DNA of 14,045 bases from Leptolyngbyaceae cyanobacterium CSSed165cm_216 (GTDB lineage: Bacteria; Cyanobacteriota; Cyanobacteriia; Phormidesmidales; Phormidesmidaceae). Of the stretch, positions 1 to 7,401 are shown in pieces (positions within the stretch are counted from its first letter, which is position 1; every line of letters starts with the position of its first letter). The position numbers and the translations under genes were made by a program. The stretch lies in the NCBI GenBank assembly GCA_007135385.1, contig SLIY01000072.1, forward strand, positions 1 through 14,045. Direction: 5' to 3'. The notes under the pieces were generated by a model that ran no database searches, was not told the origin of the DNA, and saw nothing but the letters and a program-made list of their open reading frames with translations.

Positions 1-104
1 ATCAACCCCTGTACCCGTTCTTCTTCGAGGGTATCGATCACAATCACTGGGTGAAACGATACCACCAGGGTTTGGAAATGCTGCACACTCTCTTTTAAAG
101 ACAT
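1..104 (-). CDS. N-terminus of a possible AAA-family ATPase (partial, runs off left edge)
   Basis: Reading leftwards from an ATG at 104-102 gives an open frame of 34 codons to the window edge. It starts MSLKESVQHFQTLVVSFHPV and continues with VIVIDTLEEERVQGL. A short helical lead followed by a hydrophobic strand ending in (D/E)T.EEERV resembles, from memory, the N-terminus of cyanobacterial Ycf46-like AAA ATPases. The Walker motifs would lie outside the window, so the assignment rests on this short stretch only. The start region is unusual: a 16-bp unit containing the start codon is duplicated just upstream with one base changed and out of frame, so AAAAGAGA lies directly before the ATG and again seven codons' length downstream. 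An in-frame GTG at codon 7 is an alternative start. That a gene begins here is fairly likely; its function is tentative. Confidence 0.45.
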   Translation of the reverse strand, partial: MSLKESVQHFQTLVVSFHPVIVIDTLEEERVQGL

Positions 105-117
105 TCTCTTTTAAAGA
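89..117. repeat. Two-copy direct repeat, 13 bp at period 16, over a start codon
   Basis: TCTCTTTTAAAGA occurs at 89-101 and again at 105-117. On the minus strand the full 16-bp units are ATATCTTTAAAAGAGA then ATGTCTTTAAAAGAGA, differing by one base. The second unit supplies the ATG of the partial gene at 1-104. A 16-bp period shifts the reading frame, so the upstream copy does not extend the protein. Confidence 0.85.
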
Positions 118-420
118 TATAAGTAGGTGGACAAAAATAAAGGGCTCAACGTCGCTGGTTTCGACCCCGCTCAACCAGCCACGAGGCCTGTTCGCAAAGC
201 GACTCCGGAGGAGTAACGGAGTCGCAGGCCGGATCAAGAATCAGTCAGTAATTGTCTCCATGTACTTAGGTATTGACAAGAATGACTTATAAAAAGTGAT
301 CACCTAACGATAATGTGCCCGTTTAGCGCGTTTCAGTTCGTGTCTGCACTAGACTCTTGGCTTGCCCTGGACAGCCTCTAGACTCAGGGGCGATACCACG
401 GCGATGGTTCCAAAGAACCC
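105..420. other. Gene-free spacer with hairpins
   Basis: No convincing coding frame is present in this 316-bp stretch between the 5' end of the left-edge gene and the 3' end of the DUF1361 gene. It should hold the promoter of the left-edge gene and the transcript end of the DUF1361 gene. It contains a hairpin at 185-230 (listed separately) and a weaker 7-bp inverted repeat, GCTGGTT at 154-160 with AACCAGC at 173-179. The octamer CTAGACTC occurs at 349-356 and 378-385. TTGACA at 273-278 resembles a -35 box on the plus strand, but no -10 box follows at normal spacing. Confidence 0.6.
185..230. repeat. Interrupted inverted repeat (hairpin)
   Basis: The inner stem is perfect: GCGACTCCG at 199-207 pairs with CGGAGTCGC at 217-225 around a 9-nt loop. 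An outer stem, GGCCT at 185-189 with AGGCC at 226-230, flanks it with a one-sided 9-nt bulge. No U-tract follows on either strand, so it is not a standard intrinsic terminator. It could be a degenerate repetitive element or an RNA-processing site 3' of the DUF1361 gene. Confidence 0.7.
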
Positions 421-1281
421 TTAGGAAAATGCATCTATACCTTTACGGGCATACTCAATCCGCAGCTTTAGCCCCAGGGTGACTTGCTTCAGCAGCCAGT
501 AGAGCACCGTCAACACCACAAATGTCACCAGGATTACCGCCACTGGGCGACGTGAGGTCAGCACATTCAGCGTATCCACTAACACGCTGGTGGGTTCAAT
601 CACCACATCCCAACTGTTAAAGCGGAGAAAGCGCCCTAGGTAAATACCTAGGGCTGACAGGGCATGAATCGCCAGTTCTGTGGGCAAGATCAAGGTTTTC
701 GCCCCAATTTGTTTCAGGTAATGGCCCAGATTCAGAATGGAAATGACGTAGGCCTCGAACCCCAGCAAAATAGCGGTTAAGTGAATGGGTACAAAGGCTA
801 AGGCAATCACCCAAGCGGGCATGCGCCCAGAACTGATGCCGCGAATTAGATGAACAATATCCGTTAGCACATAGGGGGCGTTGGGCAAGAAAGCAATAAA
901 GGCAAATAAGCCCACCCACCATAACCACCCTTTCGGCAGTTGGGGATTTTTGATGAATACTAGGCTGATGATCAAGAGCATGCCGATCACACCGACAATA
1001 CCTAACAATCTGAGTTGGGCCACCCCACTGCCATTGGCGGCATCGGCTAGGGTGCTGCTCAGCGATCGCACGGTGCGAGGAATTCTGGGCCAGAAGCCCA
1101 CAGCTCCAATCATTGCCATCACCACCAAACTGACCCATAACCCTGGCTTCGGAATGGCCTTGGGGCGAAACAACCAAAAGCTTAGCAGCAGTGGAATAAA
1201 GGCCAAAAACAGATTCCACAGAATCCAACCACTATAAGCATTGGAAAAGGCAGTAGATACTTGATTGAGTAGAGAACCCAT
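421..1281 (-). CDS. DUF1361 integral membrane protein
   Basis: The 286-residue protein is strongly hydrophobic, with about seven predicted membrane segments (near residues 18-38, 46-64, 88-110, 118-139, 156-183, 200-220 and 246-266). The stretch at 131-141 (FLPNAPYVLTD) matches the signature I associate with DUF1361, and GIYLGRFLRFNSWD at 212-225 is a second well-formed conserved block. The length is slightly above the roughly 210-240 residues usual for the family, the excess being in the N-terminal segments. The family has no established biochemical function; a cytoplasmic-membrane location is the only safe statement. The ATG at 1281-1279 is the natural start; the upstream sequence is a 13-bp tandem repeat with only a weak purine-rich element. 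The gene stands alone, divergent from the peptidase gene. Confidence 0.85.
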   Translation of the reverse strand: MGSLLNQVSTAFSNAYSGWILWNLFLAFIPLLLSFWLFRPKAIPKPGLWVSLVVMAMIGAVGFWPRIPRTVRSLSSTLADAANGSGVAQLRLLGIVGVIGMLLIISLVFIKNPQLPKGWLWWVGLFAFIAFLPNAPYVLTDIVHLIRGISSGRMPAWVIALAFVPIHLTAILLGFEAYVISILNLGHYLKQIGAKTLILPTELAIHALSALGIYLGRFLRFNSWDVVIEPTSVLVDTLNVLTSRRPVAVILVTFVVLTVLYWLLKQVTLGLKLRIEYARKGIDAFS

Positions 1282-1284
1282 AAG

Positions 1285-1310
1285 CCCTAAGACAAAACCC
1301 TAAGACAAAA
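1285..1310. repeat. Perfect 13-bp tandem duplication in the DUF1361 leader
   Basis: CCCTAAGACAAAA occurs twice head to tail (1285-1297 and 1298-1310), immediately 5' of the minus-strand DUF1361 start codon. On that strand each copy reads TTTTGTCTTAGGG, so the only purine-rich pre-start element (TTAGGG) lies inside a repeat copy. This resembles a recent slippage duplication within the 182-bp divergent spacer. Confidence 0.9.
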
Positions 1311-1463
1311 CAATGTGCCGCATGGCTTAACCCAATCTAAACCTTGGCCTTGAAAATCAGGACGACTCTTCAAGGTAGTTTCCATAAACTTCATATGCTG
1401 ACGACCCGGCGGTGCATGAGGAATAGGGCACTAAGATAAAGATACTGTCCCAGATGTTCCCCA

Positions 1464-2972
1464 ATGCCAGATACGCCTCAACCATCGTCCCCCCGCCCCG
1501 GTCAAACTACTGAACATAGCTTAAGCACGCCTGAGGGGGACCTGACCTATACCGCCACTGCCGGATGGCAACCCCTTTACGAAAACGATAAACCCATTGC
1601 CGAGCTTTTTCATGTGGCTTACACCGTCTCTGGACAGGAGCCAGCCACGCGACCGATTACCTTTGTATTTAACGGTGGGCCTGGGGCCGCCTCTGCCTAC
1701 CTACATATGGGGGCCTTAGGACCGAAGCGCGTCGCGTTTAACCCCGATGGCAGTCTACCTAGGCCGCCAGTAACTGTGGTGGATAACCGTGAAACCTGGC
1801 TGGGCTTTACTGATTTGGTGTTTATCGATCCTCTCGGCACAGGCTTTAGCCGCACCCTGCCCAACAGCGACAAATCGGACAAGGGGGAGAAAAGCCATGA
1901 TCAGACGGATAAATCTGCCGAGGATGGGGATAATCAGGCCCAGGCCAAAAAATTCTGGGAGGTAGAGCGTGATCTCAAGGCCCTGGGGGAATTCATTCAG
2001 GGCTATCTGTCCCGTCACCACCGCTGGTTGTCCCCGGTGTTCATTGCGGGGGAAAGCTACGGTGGCTTTCGGGTGGCAAAACTGGCTCGCAAGCTACAGC
2101 AGGACTACGGTGTTGGACTCTGCGGCGCGATTTTAATTTCCCCCGTGATGGAATTCGAATTGCTGTGGGGCAGCGACTACACTCTCAGCGGCTGGGCGAC
2201 GGCACTACCCTCCATGGCGGCGGCGGCGGCCTATCACCGCCGACTACCTGTAGGCACCTCTCCTGAGGCCCAGGCGGCCCAGGCCGAGACCTTTGTCCGG
2301 GAAACTTACCTGCCATTTTTGGCCATGGGGACGCTGATGGCTGAGCCCGATCGCCAACGGGTTTATGGTCAGTTGGCCGACTTGGTTGGGCTGCCGCTGG
2401 AGGTGGTCCAACGGCATCGGGGCCGGATTGATATCTCGATTTTTGCCCGTGAACTACTGCGGGATCAGGAACGCATTCTGGGCCTCTACGACGCCTCGGT
2501 GGTGGCACTTGACCCCTTTCCGGATCGGCTACTGAGCGAAGGCACAGATCCCACCCTAGAAGGGTTAGATCGGCTGTTTACCGGGGCGATCAATAGTCAT
2601 TTGCGCACCACCCTGGGGGTTGAAACTTCCTTAACTTACAATCTGCTGAGTCTGGACGTATTTAAGGCCTGGCGGTTTCTGGCCGACACCAGCCCCTTCA
2701 AGCAGGGGTTTGTCGGTTCGGCGGATGATCTGCGCATTGGCATGACCTTGAATCCCCATATGCAGGTGTACATTTCCCACGGTATTTTTGACCTGGTGAC
2801 ACCCTATTTTTCATCCAAGTTCTTGGCTAACTTGATGCACCTCAACCCGGCCATTGCCGCCAACCTAACCCTGCGTCACTTTAGGGGAGGCCACATGTTT
2901 TACACCTGGGAATCATCGCGGCAGCAGTGGCAAACCGAAATGAGAGCTTTTTATCAGCAGGCGGTGGCATAG
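1464..2972 (+). CDS. Peptidase S10 family serine carboxypeptidase
   Basis: This 502-residue protein has the full S10 (serine carboxypeptidase) layout on an alpha/beta-hydrolase fold. Near the N-terminus, FNGGPGAAS (residues 69-77) is the oxyanion-hole and substrate-carboxylate motif. GESYGG (196-201) carries the nucleophile Ser198, Asp443 sits in GIFDLVTP, and His477 in RGGHMFY. The family releases C-terminal residues from peptides. The N-terminus (MPDTPQPSSPRPGQTT) is Pro/Ser-rich with no hydrophobic core, so there is no recognisable signal peptide. This is unusual for a family best known as secreted or vacuolar enzymes and suggests a cytoplasmic location or a non-classical route. A hydrophilic Lys/Asp-rich insert lies at about 134-160, and an alanine run at about 250-256 reflects a GCG repeat. 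The ATG at 1464 is the first in frame after the spacer. The family call is firm; the substrate is unknown. Confidence 0.93.
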   Translation: MPDTPQPSSPRPGQTTEHSLSTPEGDLTYTATAGWQPLYENDKPIAELFHVAYTVSGQEPATRPITFVFNGGPGAASAYLHMGALGPKRVAFNPDGSLPRPPVTVVDNRETWLGFTDLVFIDPLGTGFSRTLPNSDKSDKGEKSHDQTDKSAEDGDNQAQAKKFWEVERDLKALGEFIQGYLSRHHRWLSPVFIAGESYGGFRVAKLARKLQQDYGVGLCGAILISPVMEFELLWGSDYTLSGWATALPSMAAAAAYHRRLPVGTSPEAQAAQAETFVRETYLPFLAMGTLMAEPDRQRVYGQLADLVGLPLEVVQRHRGRIDISIFARELLRDQERILGLYDASVVALDPFPDRLLSEGTDPTLEGLDRLFTGAINSHLRTTLGVETSLTYNLLSLDVFKAWRFLADTSPFKQGFVGSADDLRIGMTLNPHMQVYISHGIFDLVTPYFSSKFLANLMHLNPAIAANLTLRHFRGGHMFYTWESSRQQWQTEMRAFYQQAVA

Positions 2973-3209
2973 CCTATGGCCCAAGAGCGAAAAGAGAGGA
3001 AGGCAAAGGGAAGAATGTCTAAGTGCTGCCTGGCAGAAATATGACCCCCTTTGCTGGGGGGGGTAGCTGCGAGGTATCAGGACGGGGTGGCCGACTCATG
3101 AACCGGCGCTTCCGTGGCGGTTGTCTGCTCTGTTAGCACCGCATCTTTTTGGGTAAAACAGAAGATAGAGTTGTGTTGTTTTAGGGAGTCATACGACCCA
3201 GTCGGTGTA
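2973..3209. other. Spacer between peptidase and small membrane protein genes
   Basis: No gene is supported here. An open frame extends upstream from the next gene to 3114 but has poor coding character. An imperfect C-run/G-run hairpin (ACCCCC then eight Gs, about 3044-3063) lies some 70 bp past the peptidase stop. It has no U-tract and is at best a weak transcript end. A 26-bp segment at 3075-3100 resembles one at 12925-12950. Confidence 0.5.
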
Positions 3210-3494
3210 ATGGACTTAGCGTTACTATTCGCGATCGCCCTGATTGTAGGTATTTTTTTCTGGCTCAGGCGCTATCAAGGCCCAAAACGTTCGCGTTCGC
3301 GTTCGTTGTCCACCTCTGGGGCTAGCCAATCGGTGCGTAGTCAGACCCAGCGGCAACTGCTGCGTTTGGTGGGGGGCAATCGAGCGGTGGCCGAACGTCT
3401 GGTGGAACAAGTCCAACTACGCAACCCTAACCATAGCCAGCAGTGGTGTTGGGAAAAGGCGATCTATGATATTCAGCGCGATCGCCGCTCATAG
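3210..3494 (+). CDS. Small single-span membrane protein, conserved in cyanobacteria
   Basis: I place the start at the ATG at 3210, giving 94 residues. The frame is open back to 3114, but those 32 residues are cysteine-rich and unlike a natural N-terminus, whereas the chosen start leads straight into a hydrophobic segment (residues 2-19, MDLALLFAIALIVGIFFW) followed by a basic stretch. This predicts one membrane anchor with a cytoplasmic tail. The tail has an Arg/Ser-rich linker (about 22-46) and a compact C-terminal region (about 47-94). That region contains LLRLVGGNRAVAERLVEQVQ and a Trp/Tyr-rich end (QQWCWEKAIYDIQRDR). It resembles small cyanobacterial proteins of unknown function that I recall; I cannot name a role. 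The stop lies 3 bp from that of the convergent NAD kinase. Two HIP1 sites (3231, 3478) fall inside the gene. Confidence 0.8.
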   Translation: MDLALLFAIALIVGIFFWLRRYQGPKRSRSRSLSTSGASQSVRSQTQRQLLRLVGGNRAVAERLVEQVQLRNPNHSQQWCWEKAIYDIQRDRRS

Positions 3495-3497
3495 CGC

Positions 3498-4418
3498 TCA
3501 ATTGCGATGATTATTGGCGTAACTAATGCGGGTCCCGGCCCAGTTCAACTTATTGCGCAGGGTGCCGTAGTACGAGTAATCTTGCCGCAAAATAATAAAC
3601 TGGGTCATATGTTCGGCAATACTGACATCTACCCGTTGCCCCGGCCAAATGGCAGTACCCATAATCCCGTCGGTCCATAGCTTCGTACTCAGGTCAGGGT
3701 CAGCCAGGGGCCAAACACTCACCACAGAACCGGGGGGTAGCACAATTGGGCGGCTAGATAGGCTTAGGGGACAAATGGGGGTGACCACAATCGCATCCAT
3801 GCCAGGGTGAATAATCGGCCCCCCAGCCGCCACGGTGTAGCCCGTGGACCCCGTGGGCGTGCTGATTAGCAGTCCATCCCCCTGGTACTGATCCACCACT
3901 TCCCCGTCGATTTCCATTTCGAGGATGGAGGTGATCATGCGATCGGGAGAGGCCGGCTTCACAGCCATCTCGTTCAGGGCAATAAATGAATCACTGACGG
4001 GCTCGCGATTACTGCGGTTGCCCTCAAAAATTTGGGCCTGCAACATCATCCGTTGTTGCACAGCGAATTGGTCATTCAACAATCGCTGCCACACCGCCTC
4101 GGTGTCATCCATTTGCTCGGAGCTTTCGGTCAAAAACCCGAGATGCCCCCCAATATTGACCGCCAAAATGGGGATACCTTCTGGGGCCAGGTGGCGGGCC
4201 GCCGTCAGGGCTGTGCCATCGCCGCCAAAAACAATGGCTAGATCAATGGGCTGGCTAACGGAGGCCAAAAATACCGGGTAAGGGTTATCTTTGGGGCCGC
4301 TGGGGCCACGTAACACCTTAATGCCCAGGGTTTCTAACTGACGGGCGCAGGTCTCAGCCCATTGCTGGCTGAGACGATTTCTGGCTTTATGAACAATAAT
4401 GACTTGGTTAAGCTGCAC
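3498..4418 (-). CDS. nadK: NAD(+) kinase
   Basis: The 306-residue product is an ATP-NAD kinase, which phosphorylates NAD+ to NADP+ in the cytoplasm. The diagnostic GGDGT is at residues 65-69, with the catalytic-type Asp67. NIGGHLGFLTE (88-98) follows, and the NAD-binding block GDGLLISTPTGSTGY (180-194) leads into GGPIIHPG. The length is normal for the family. Cyanobacteria commonly carry two NAD kinases, and I cannot say which of the two this is. The start is a GTG at 4418-4416. AGGG lies 5 nt upstream, overlapping the end of ndhE, whose stop is only 7 bp away, so translation is probably coupled and nadK is the last gene of the ndhA operon. The 3' end meets a convergent gene with a 3-bp gap and no visible terminator. 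It lies close to NDH-1 and citrate synthase genes, consistent with a redox-metabolism block. Confidence 0.95.
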   Translation of the reverse strand: MQLNQVIIVHKARNRLSQQWAETCARQLETLGIKVLRGPSGPKDNPYPVFLASVSQPIDLAIVFGGDGTALTAARHLAPEGIPILAVNIGGHLGFLTESSEQMDDTEAVWQRLLNDQFAVQQRMMLQAQIFEGNRSNREPVSDSFIALNEMAVKPASPDRMITSILEMEIDGEVVDQYQGDGLLISTPTGSTGYTVAAGGPIIHPGMDAIVVTPICPLSLSSRPIVLPPGSVVSVWPLADPDLSTKLWTDGIMGTAIWPGQRVDVSIAEHMTQFIILRQDYSYYGTLRNKLNWAGTRISYANNHRN

Positions 4419-4425
4419 ATTAGCC

Positions 4426-4731
4426 CTACCACTTCAGTAGATTGAACTGCTCCATGTCTACCGTGTCGCGGTTGCGGTAAATCGACAAGACGATCGCCAA
4501 CCCAACAGCCGACTCGGCTGCGGCAATACTAATCACAAACACGGCAAACACCTGACCATTCACCCCCACCGGATCTAGATAGTTGGAGAAGGCCATCAAG
4601 TTCAGGTTGACCGCATTCAGCATCAGCTCAATGGACATCAGAACCCGAATCACATTACGGCTAGTGACGAGTCCATAGACACCAATACAGAATAGGGCCG
4701 CTGCCGTTAATAAAAAATACTCTAGTTGCAT
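4426..4731 (-). CDS. ndhE: NDH-1 subunit NdhE (NuoK-type)
   Basis: This 101-residue, three-helix membrane protein is the NuoK/ND4L homologue of cyanobacterial NDH-1, which moves electrons from ferredoxin to plastoquinone and pumps protons in respiration and cyclic electron flow. It has the conserved membrane glutamates: Glu35 in SIELMLNAVNLN and Glu73 in AAAESAVGLAI, corresponding to the essential pair of NuoK. The length is exactly that expected. No Shine-Dalgarno is visible before the ATG at 4731; the preceding bases even contain CACCTT. A 155-bp gap separates it from ndhG, larger than the other junctions, and carries an 8-bp tandem repeat. It is the fourth gene of ndhA-I-G-E. Confidence 0.97.
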   Translation of the reverse strand: MQLEYFLLTAAALFCIGVYGLVTSRNVIRVLMSIELMLNAVNLNLMAFSNYLDPVGVNGQVFAVFVISIAAAESAVGLAIVLSIYRNRDTVDMEQFNLLKW

Positions 4732-4746
4732 AAGGTGATGGATTCA

Positions 4747-4769
4747 GGGCTAATGGGCTAATGGGTTAA
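4747..4769. repeat. 8-bp tandem repeat upstream of ndhE
   Basis: GGGCTAAT occurs at 4747-4754 and 4755-4762, followed by a partial third copy, GGGTTAA (4763-4769). It lies in the ndhG-ndhE spacer, 16 bp before the ndhE start on the minus strand. Confidence 0.85.
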
Positions 4770-4886
4770 ACCAGAGGATCATTAGGACTATCGGGTGTCA
4801 ATAATCTCACGTCTGGGGCTAATCAGCCAAGGGCAAAATCAAGGGGTTGGAGCCGTGATACGGTTACAGCCTCCTCGGCATCAGCG

Positions 4887-5507
4887 TCAAGTATCAGTAT
4901 CTGGAGCATTCGCGGCAACAGAGGATACCAACTGTCGCGGACGCTCGGGCAATTGCAAGGCTTCTGACTGTTCTTCCCCGGGTAGAGTATCCGGAATCAG
5001 CTCTCGGCGGGCCAAGACAATGGCCCCAATCAAAGCAATCAACAGGAGCACTGAGGCTAGTTCGAAGGCTAACAGATAGTCGGTGAAGAAATGCTTGCCA
5101 ATTTCGACAATGGCCTGATCGCCCACCGGCATTTCAGGGGAAAAGGCCCAGGAGGTCTTAAGTACCGTAGCGGTTAGCAGGGCAAACAAGCCAGCACAGA
5201 CGGCCCCCGTGGCGACCTTGCCGATCCAAGCGGACTTCACCGGCAGAAAGGGCTGCTGCTTATTCACCAGCATGATCCCAAATAAAATCAGTACGCTCAC
5301 CGCACCCACGTACACCAGCACCTGAGCGGCAGCCACGAACCCTGCATTTAGCAAAATGAACATGCCAGACATGCTGAGAAACACGCCTCCCAGTAAAAAA
5401 GCAGAGTAAACAATGTTCTCAAGCAGGACAACCCCTAGGGCTCCTCCCAGCATCATGACCGCTAGTAGGCCGAAGGCAACCAGCTGAACCCCTTCCGATA
5501 ACGTCAC
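4887..5507 (-). CDS. ndhG: NDH-1 subunit NdhG (NuoJ-type)
   Basis: This is the NuoJ/ND6 homologue, a five-helix subunit of the NDH-1 membrane arm. The core block runs from VVLLENIVYSAFLLGGVF through FVAAAQVLVYVGAVSVLILF and is highly characteristic. The frame is open to a TTG at 5543 (218 residues). I chose the GTG at 5507-5505 (206 residues) because AGGAGT (5520-5515) lies 7 nt upstream, and because homologues as I recall them begin just before the LxEGVQ motif. The C-terminal tail after the last helix is hydrophilic (ending NAPDTDT), as is usual in cyanobacteria. The gene is in the ndhA-I-G-E operon, 59 bp after ndhI with the revised start. Confidence 0.95.
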   Translation of the reverse strand: MTLSEGVQLVAFGLLAVMMLGGALGVVLLENIVYSAFLLGGVFLSMSGMFILLNAGFVAAAQVLVYVGAVSVLILFGIMLVNKQQPFLPVKSAWIGKVATGAVCAGLFALLTATVLKTSWAFSPEMPVGDQAIVEIGKHFFTDYLLAFELASVLLLIALIGAIVLARRELIPDTLPGEEQSEALQLPERPRQLVSSVAANAPDTDT

Positions 5508-5514
5508 AACTTGG

Positions 5515-5520
5515 ACTCCT
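5515..5520 (-). promoter_or_regulatory. Ribosome binding site deciding the ndhG start
   Basis: On the minus strand AGGAGT lies 7 nt before the GTG at 5507. The alternative TTG at 5543 has no such element. This site is the main reason for trimming the longer frame by 12 codons. Confidence 0.75.
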
Positions 5521-5566
5521 AGTTCACGAACAGCGTAATACAAACAATGGGCAGAGCAACCTTAAG

Positions 5567-6187
5567 CTAGTCCTTAGCTTCTTTTGCCTCAGCCGCTTCG
5601 GGATCCTGAGGCATAGCATCCAGGATTTCCTGGGGAAGCTTGCCGGCCCGCCGAGAATTGGCCGGCAGATCGTGAGGATCGAGGACGCCCTTGGGTAAGT
5701 AGGCGAGCTCCCGCAGGGGGGTCACCATTGGATCTTGGGTGACTTTATAGGGTAAGCGACCCAGGGCCACGTTGTCATAATTTAGTTCGTGGCGATCGTA
5801 AGAAGCTAGCTCGTATTCTTCTGTCATCGATAAGCAGTTTGTGGGGCAGTATTCCACACAATTACCGCAAAAGATACAGACCCCAAAGTCGATACTGTAG
5901 TGCTTGAGATTCTTCTTCTTGCTGGCCTTATCAAAGTCCCAATCCACCACAGGTAAGTTGATCGGGCAGACACGCACACAGACCTCGCAGGAGATGCACT
6001 TATCAAACTCGAAGTGAATTCGACCCCGATACCGCTCCGAAGGGATTAACTTCTCATAGGGGTACTGAACTGTCACAGGACGACGACTCATATGGTCGAA
6101 GGTAACCGATAGCCCCTGGCCAATGTACTTAGCCGCCTGGAAGCTTTCTTTGGCATAGTCGCCGACTTGTTTTAGAAAACCCAACAT
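5567..6187 (-). CDS. ndhI: NDH-1 subunit NdhI (2x[4Fe-4S] ferredoxin-type, NuoI-like)
   Basis: This 206-residue subunit carries two [4Fe-4S] clusters linking the electron input of NDH-1 to the quinone site. The ligands are visible as two CxxCxxCxxxCP motifs: Cys64, 67, 70, 74 and Cys104, 107, 110, 114. The N-terminal segment (residues 1-50), with YIGQGLSVTFDHMSRRPVTV, is the family's membrane-associated region. The C-terminal tail is acidic and Ala/Glu-rich (about 186-206), as in cyanobacteria and variable between species. A strong Shine-Dalgarno GGAGG (6200-6196) lies 8 nt before the ATG, fixing the start. It is the second gene of the operon, 65 bp after ndhA, with that spacer holding the repeat CAGAATT at 6200 and 6210. 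Confidence 0.97.
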   Translation of the reverse strand: MLGFLKQVGDYAKESFQAAKYIGQGLSVTFDHMSRRPVTVQYPYEKLIPSERYRGRIHFEFDKCISCEVCVRVCPINLPVVDWDFDKASKKKNLKHYSIDFGVCIFCGNCVEYCPTNCLSMTEEYELASYDRHELNYDNVALGRLPYKVTQDPMVTPLRELAYLPKGVLDPHDLPANSRRAGKLPQEILDAMPQDPEAAEAKEAKD

Positions 6188-6252
6188 AGGGTTAACCTCC
6201 AGAATTCTACAGAATTATTAGGGTAGCTGAAAGCGATCGTGACCATTCCTGG

Positions 6253-7371
6253 TCAGCCGCCAAAGGCCATAGGAAAGGTAAGCTTGAGGGCAGCGGTAAG
6301 CAGCAGATTCACCAATGACACGGGCAGCAAAAACTTCCAGCCGAAGTCCAGCAGTTGGTCGATGCGCACCCGGGGGACAGTCCAACGCAGCAGAATGGCG
6401 ATAAACACCAAGGCATAGGCCTTGAAGACAGTCATCATGATACCAATCGCGGCTGTGATCACCTGTAACCAGGGGGCCGTTTCACTGATGCCCAGCAGAC
6501 CTGAAATCCAGGTCACCGATACCGGAAACTCCCAGCCTCCTAAGTACAGGATAGAAACAATTAGCGCTGACAGCACAAGGTTGACGTAGGAACCGACGTA
6601 GAACAGGCCAAATTTCATGCCGGTGTACTCGGTCTGGTACCCTGCCACGAGTTCTTCTTCGGCTTCGGGCAAGTCAAAGGGAAGCCGCTCACATTCAGCC
6701 AGAGCCGCGATCCAGAAAATCAGGAAGCCAGCGGGCTGCCGCCAAATATTCCATCCTAAGATGCCATAGCCGGACTGCTGGTTCACAATGTCGATGGTGC
6801 TGAGGCTGTTGGACATCAGAACCACCGCCAAAACCGCTAGAGCCATAGGGATCTCGTAGCTAATTGATTGAGCCGCCGCCCGCAACCCCCCCAACAAAGA
6901 GTACTTATTGTTGGAGGAGTAGCCAGCCATCAACAGGCCGATGGGGGCAATGCTGGACAGGGCAATCCAGAGGAAAATGCCGACTCCAATATCGGTGATC
7001 ACCATATTCTGGCCGAAGGGCACAATCAGAAATGATAGAAATACGGGGATCACGACAATCGCTGGACCGAGGGTAAATAACCAGGGATCGGCTTTGGCGG
7101 GGGTGATGTCTTCTTTAAAGATCAGCTTGATGCCGTCAGCAGCGGCCTGCAGAGTGCCTAAAGGACCGGCATACTCTGGGCCGATACGCTGCTGCGCTGC
7201 GGCCGAAATTTTACGTTCTAGCCAGACGGTGACGAAAATACTGACGGTGGCTGCCACCAAAATCACCACCATGGGCAATGGTAGCCAGAGGGTTTTGGCA
7301 ACGCCGGGGGAAAGTCCCAGGTCAACCATGGCCCTGATAAAGCTACCCTGCAGGTCGATTCCTTGATTCAT
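6253..7371 (-). CDS. ndhA: NDH-1 subunit NdhA (NuoH-type)
   Basis: NdhA is the NuoH/ND1 homologue, a multi-helix subunit that forms much of the quinone-access chamber of NDH-1. At 372 residues it has the usual cyanobacterial length. Characteristic blocks are WLERKISAAAQQRIGPEY (50-67) with GTLQAAADGIKLIFKED (72-88), GGLRAAAQSISYEIP (161-175), and the acidic quinone-site loop ECERLPFDLPEAEEELVAGY (226-245) followed by TEYTGMKFGLFYVG. An AAAGG element 7 nt before the ATG at 7371 supports the start. It is the promoter-proximal gene of ndhA-ndhI-ndhG-ndhE-nadK. The citrate synthase gene upstream ends in its own terminator, so the operon should have its own promoter in 7372-7560. Confidence 0.97.
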   Translation of the reverse strand: MNQGIDLQGSFIRAMVDLGLSPGVAKTLWLPLPMVVILVAATVSIFVTVWLERKISAAAQQRIGPEYAGPLGTLQAAADGIKLIFKEDITPAKADPWLFTLGPAIVVIPVFLSFLIVPFGQNMVITDIGVGIFLWIALSSIAPIGLLMAGYSSNNKYSLLGGLRAAAQSISYEIPMALAVLAVVLMSNSLSTIDIVNQQSGYGILGWNIWRQPAGFLIFWIAALAECERLPFDLPEAEEELVAGYQTEYTGMKFGLFYVGSYVNLVLSALIVSILYLGGWEFPVSVTWISGLLGISETAPWLQVITAAIGIMMTVFKAYALVFIAILLRWTVPRVRIDQLLDFGWKFLLPVSLVNLLLTAALKLTFPMAFGG

Positions 7372-7401
7372 CTATCAGCCTTTAGCAGCATCGCTATTCA
7401 C

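Noticed and set aside
617..1228. 203-codon minus-strand frame inside the DUF1361 gene
   Set aside because: Same-strand shifted frame of a clear membrane protein; rich in His, Cys and Arg and without recognisable domain.
2185..2508. 107-codon Pro/Arg-rich minus-strand frame inside the peptidase gene
   Set aside because: Composition is typical of the complement of a GC-rich gene; no start signal and no domain.
3044..3063. C-run/G-run hairpin as terminator of the peptidase gene
   Set aside because: Pairing depends on homopolymer slippage and no U-tract follows.
3114..3209. 32-residue N-terminal extension of the small membrane protein
   Set aside because: Cysteine-rich, unlike a signal or folded segment; the ATG at 3210 leads directly into the membrane anchor.
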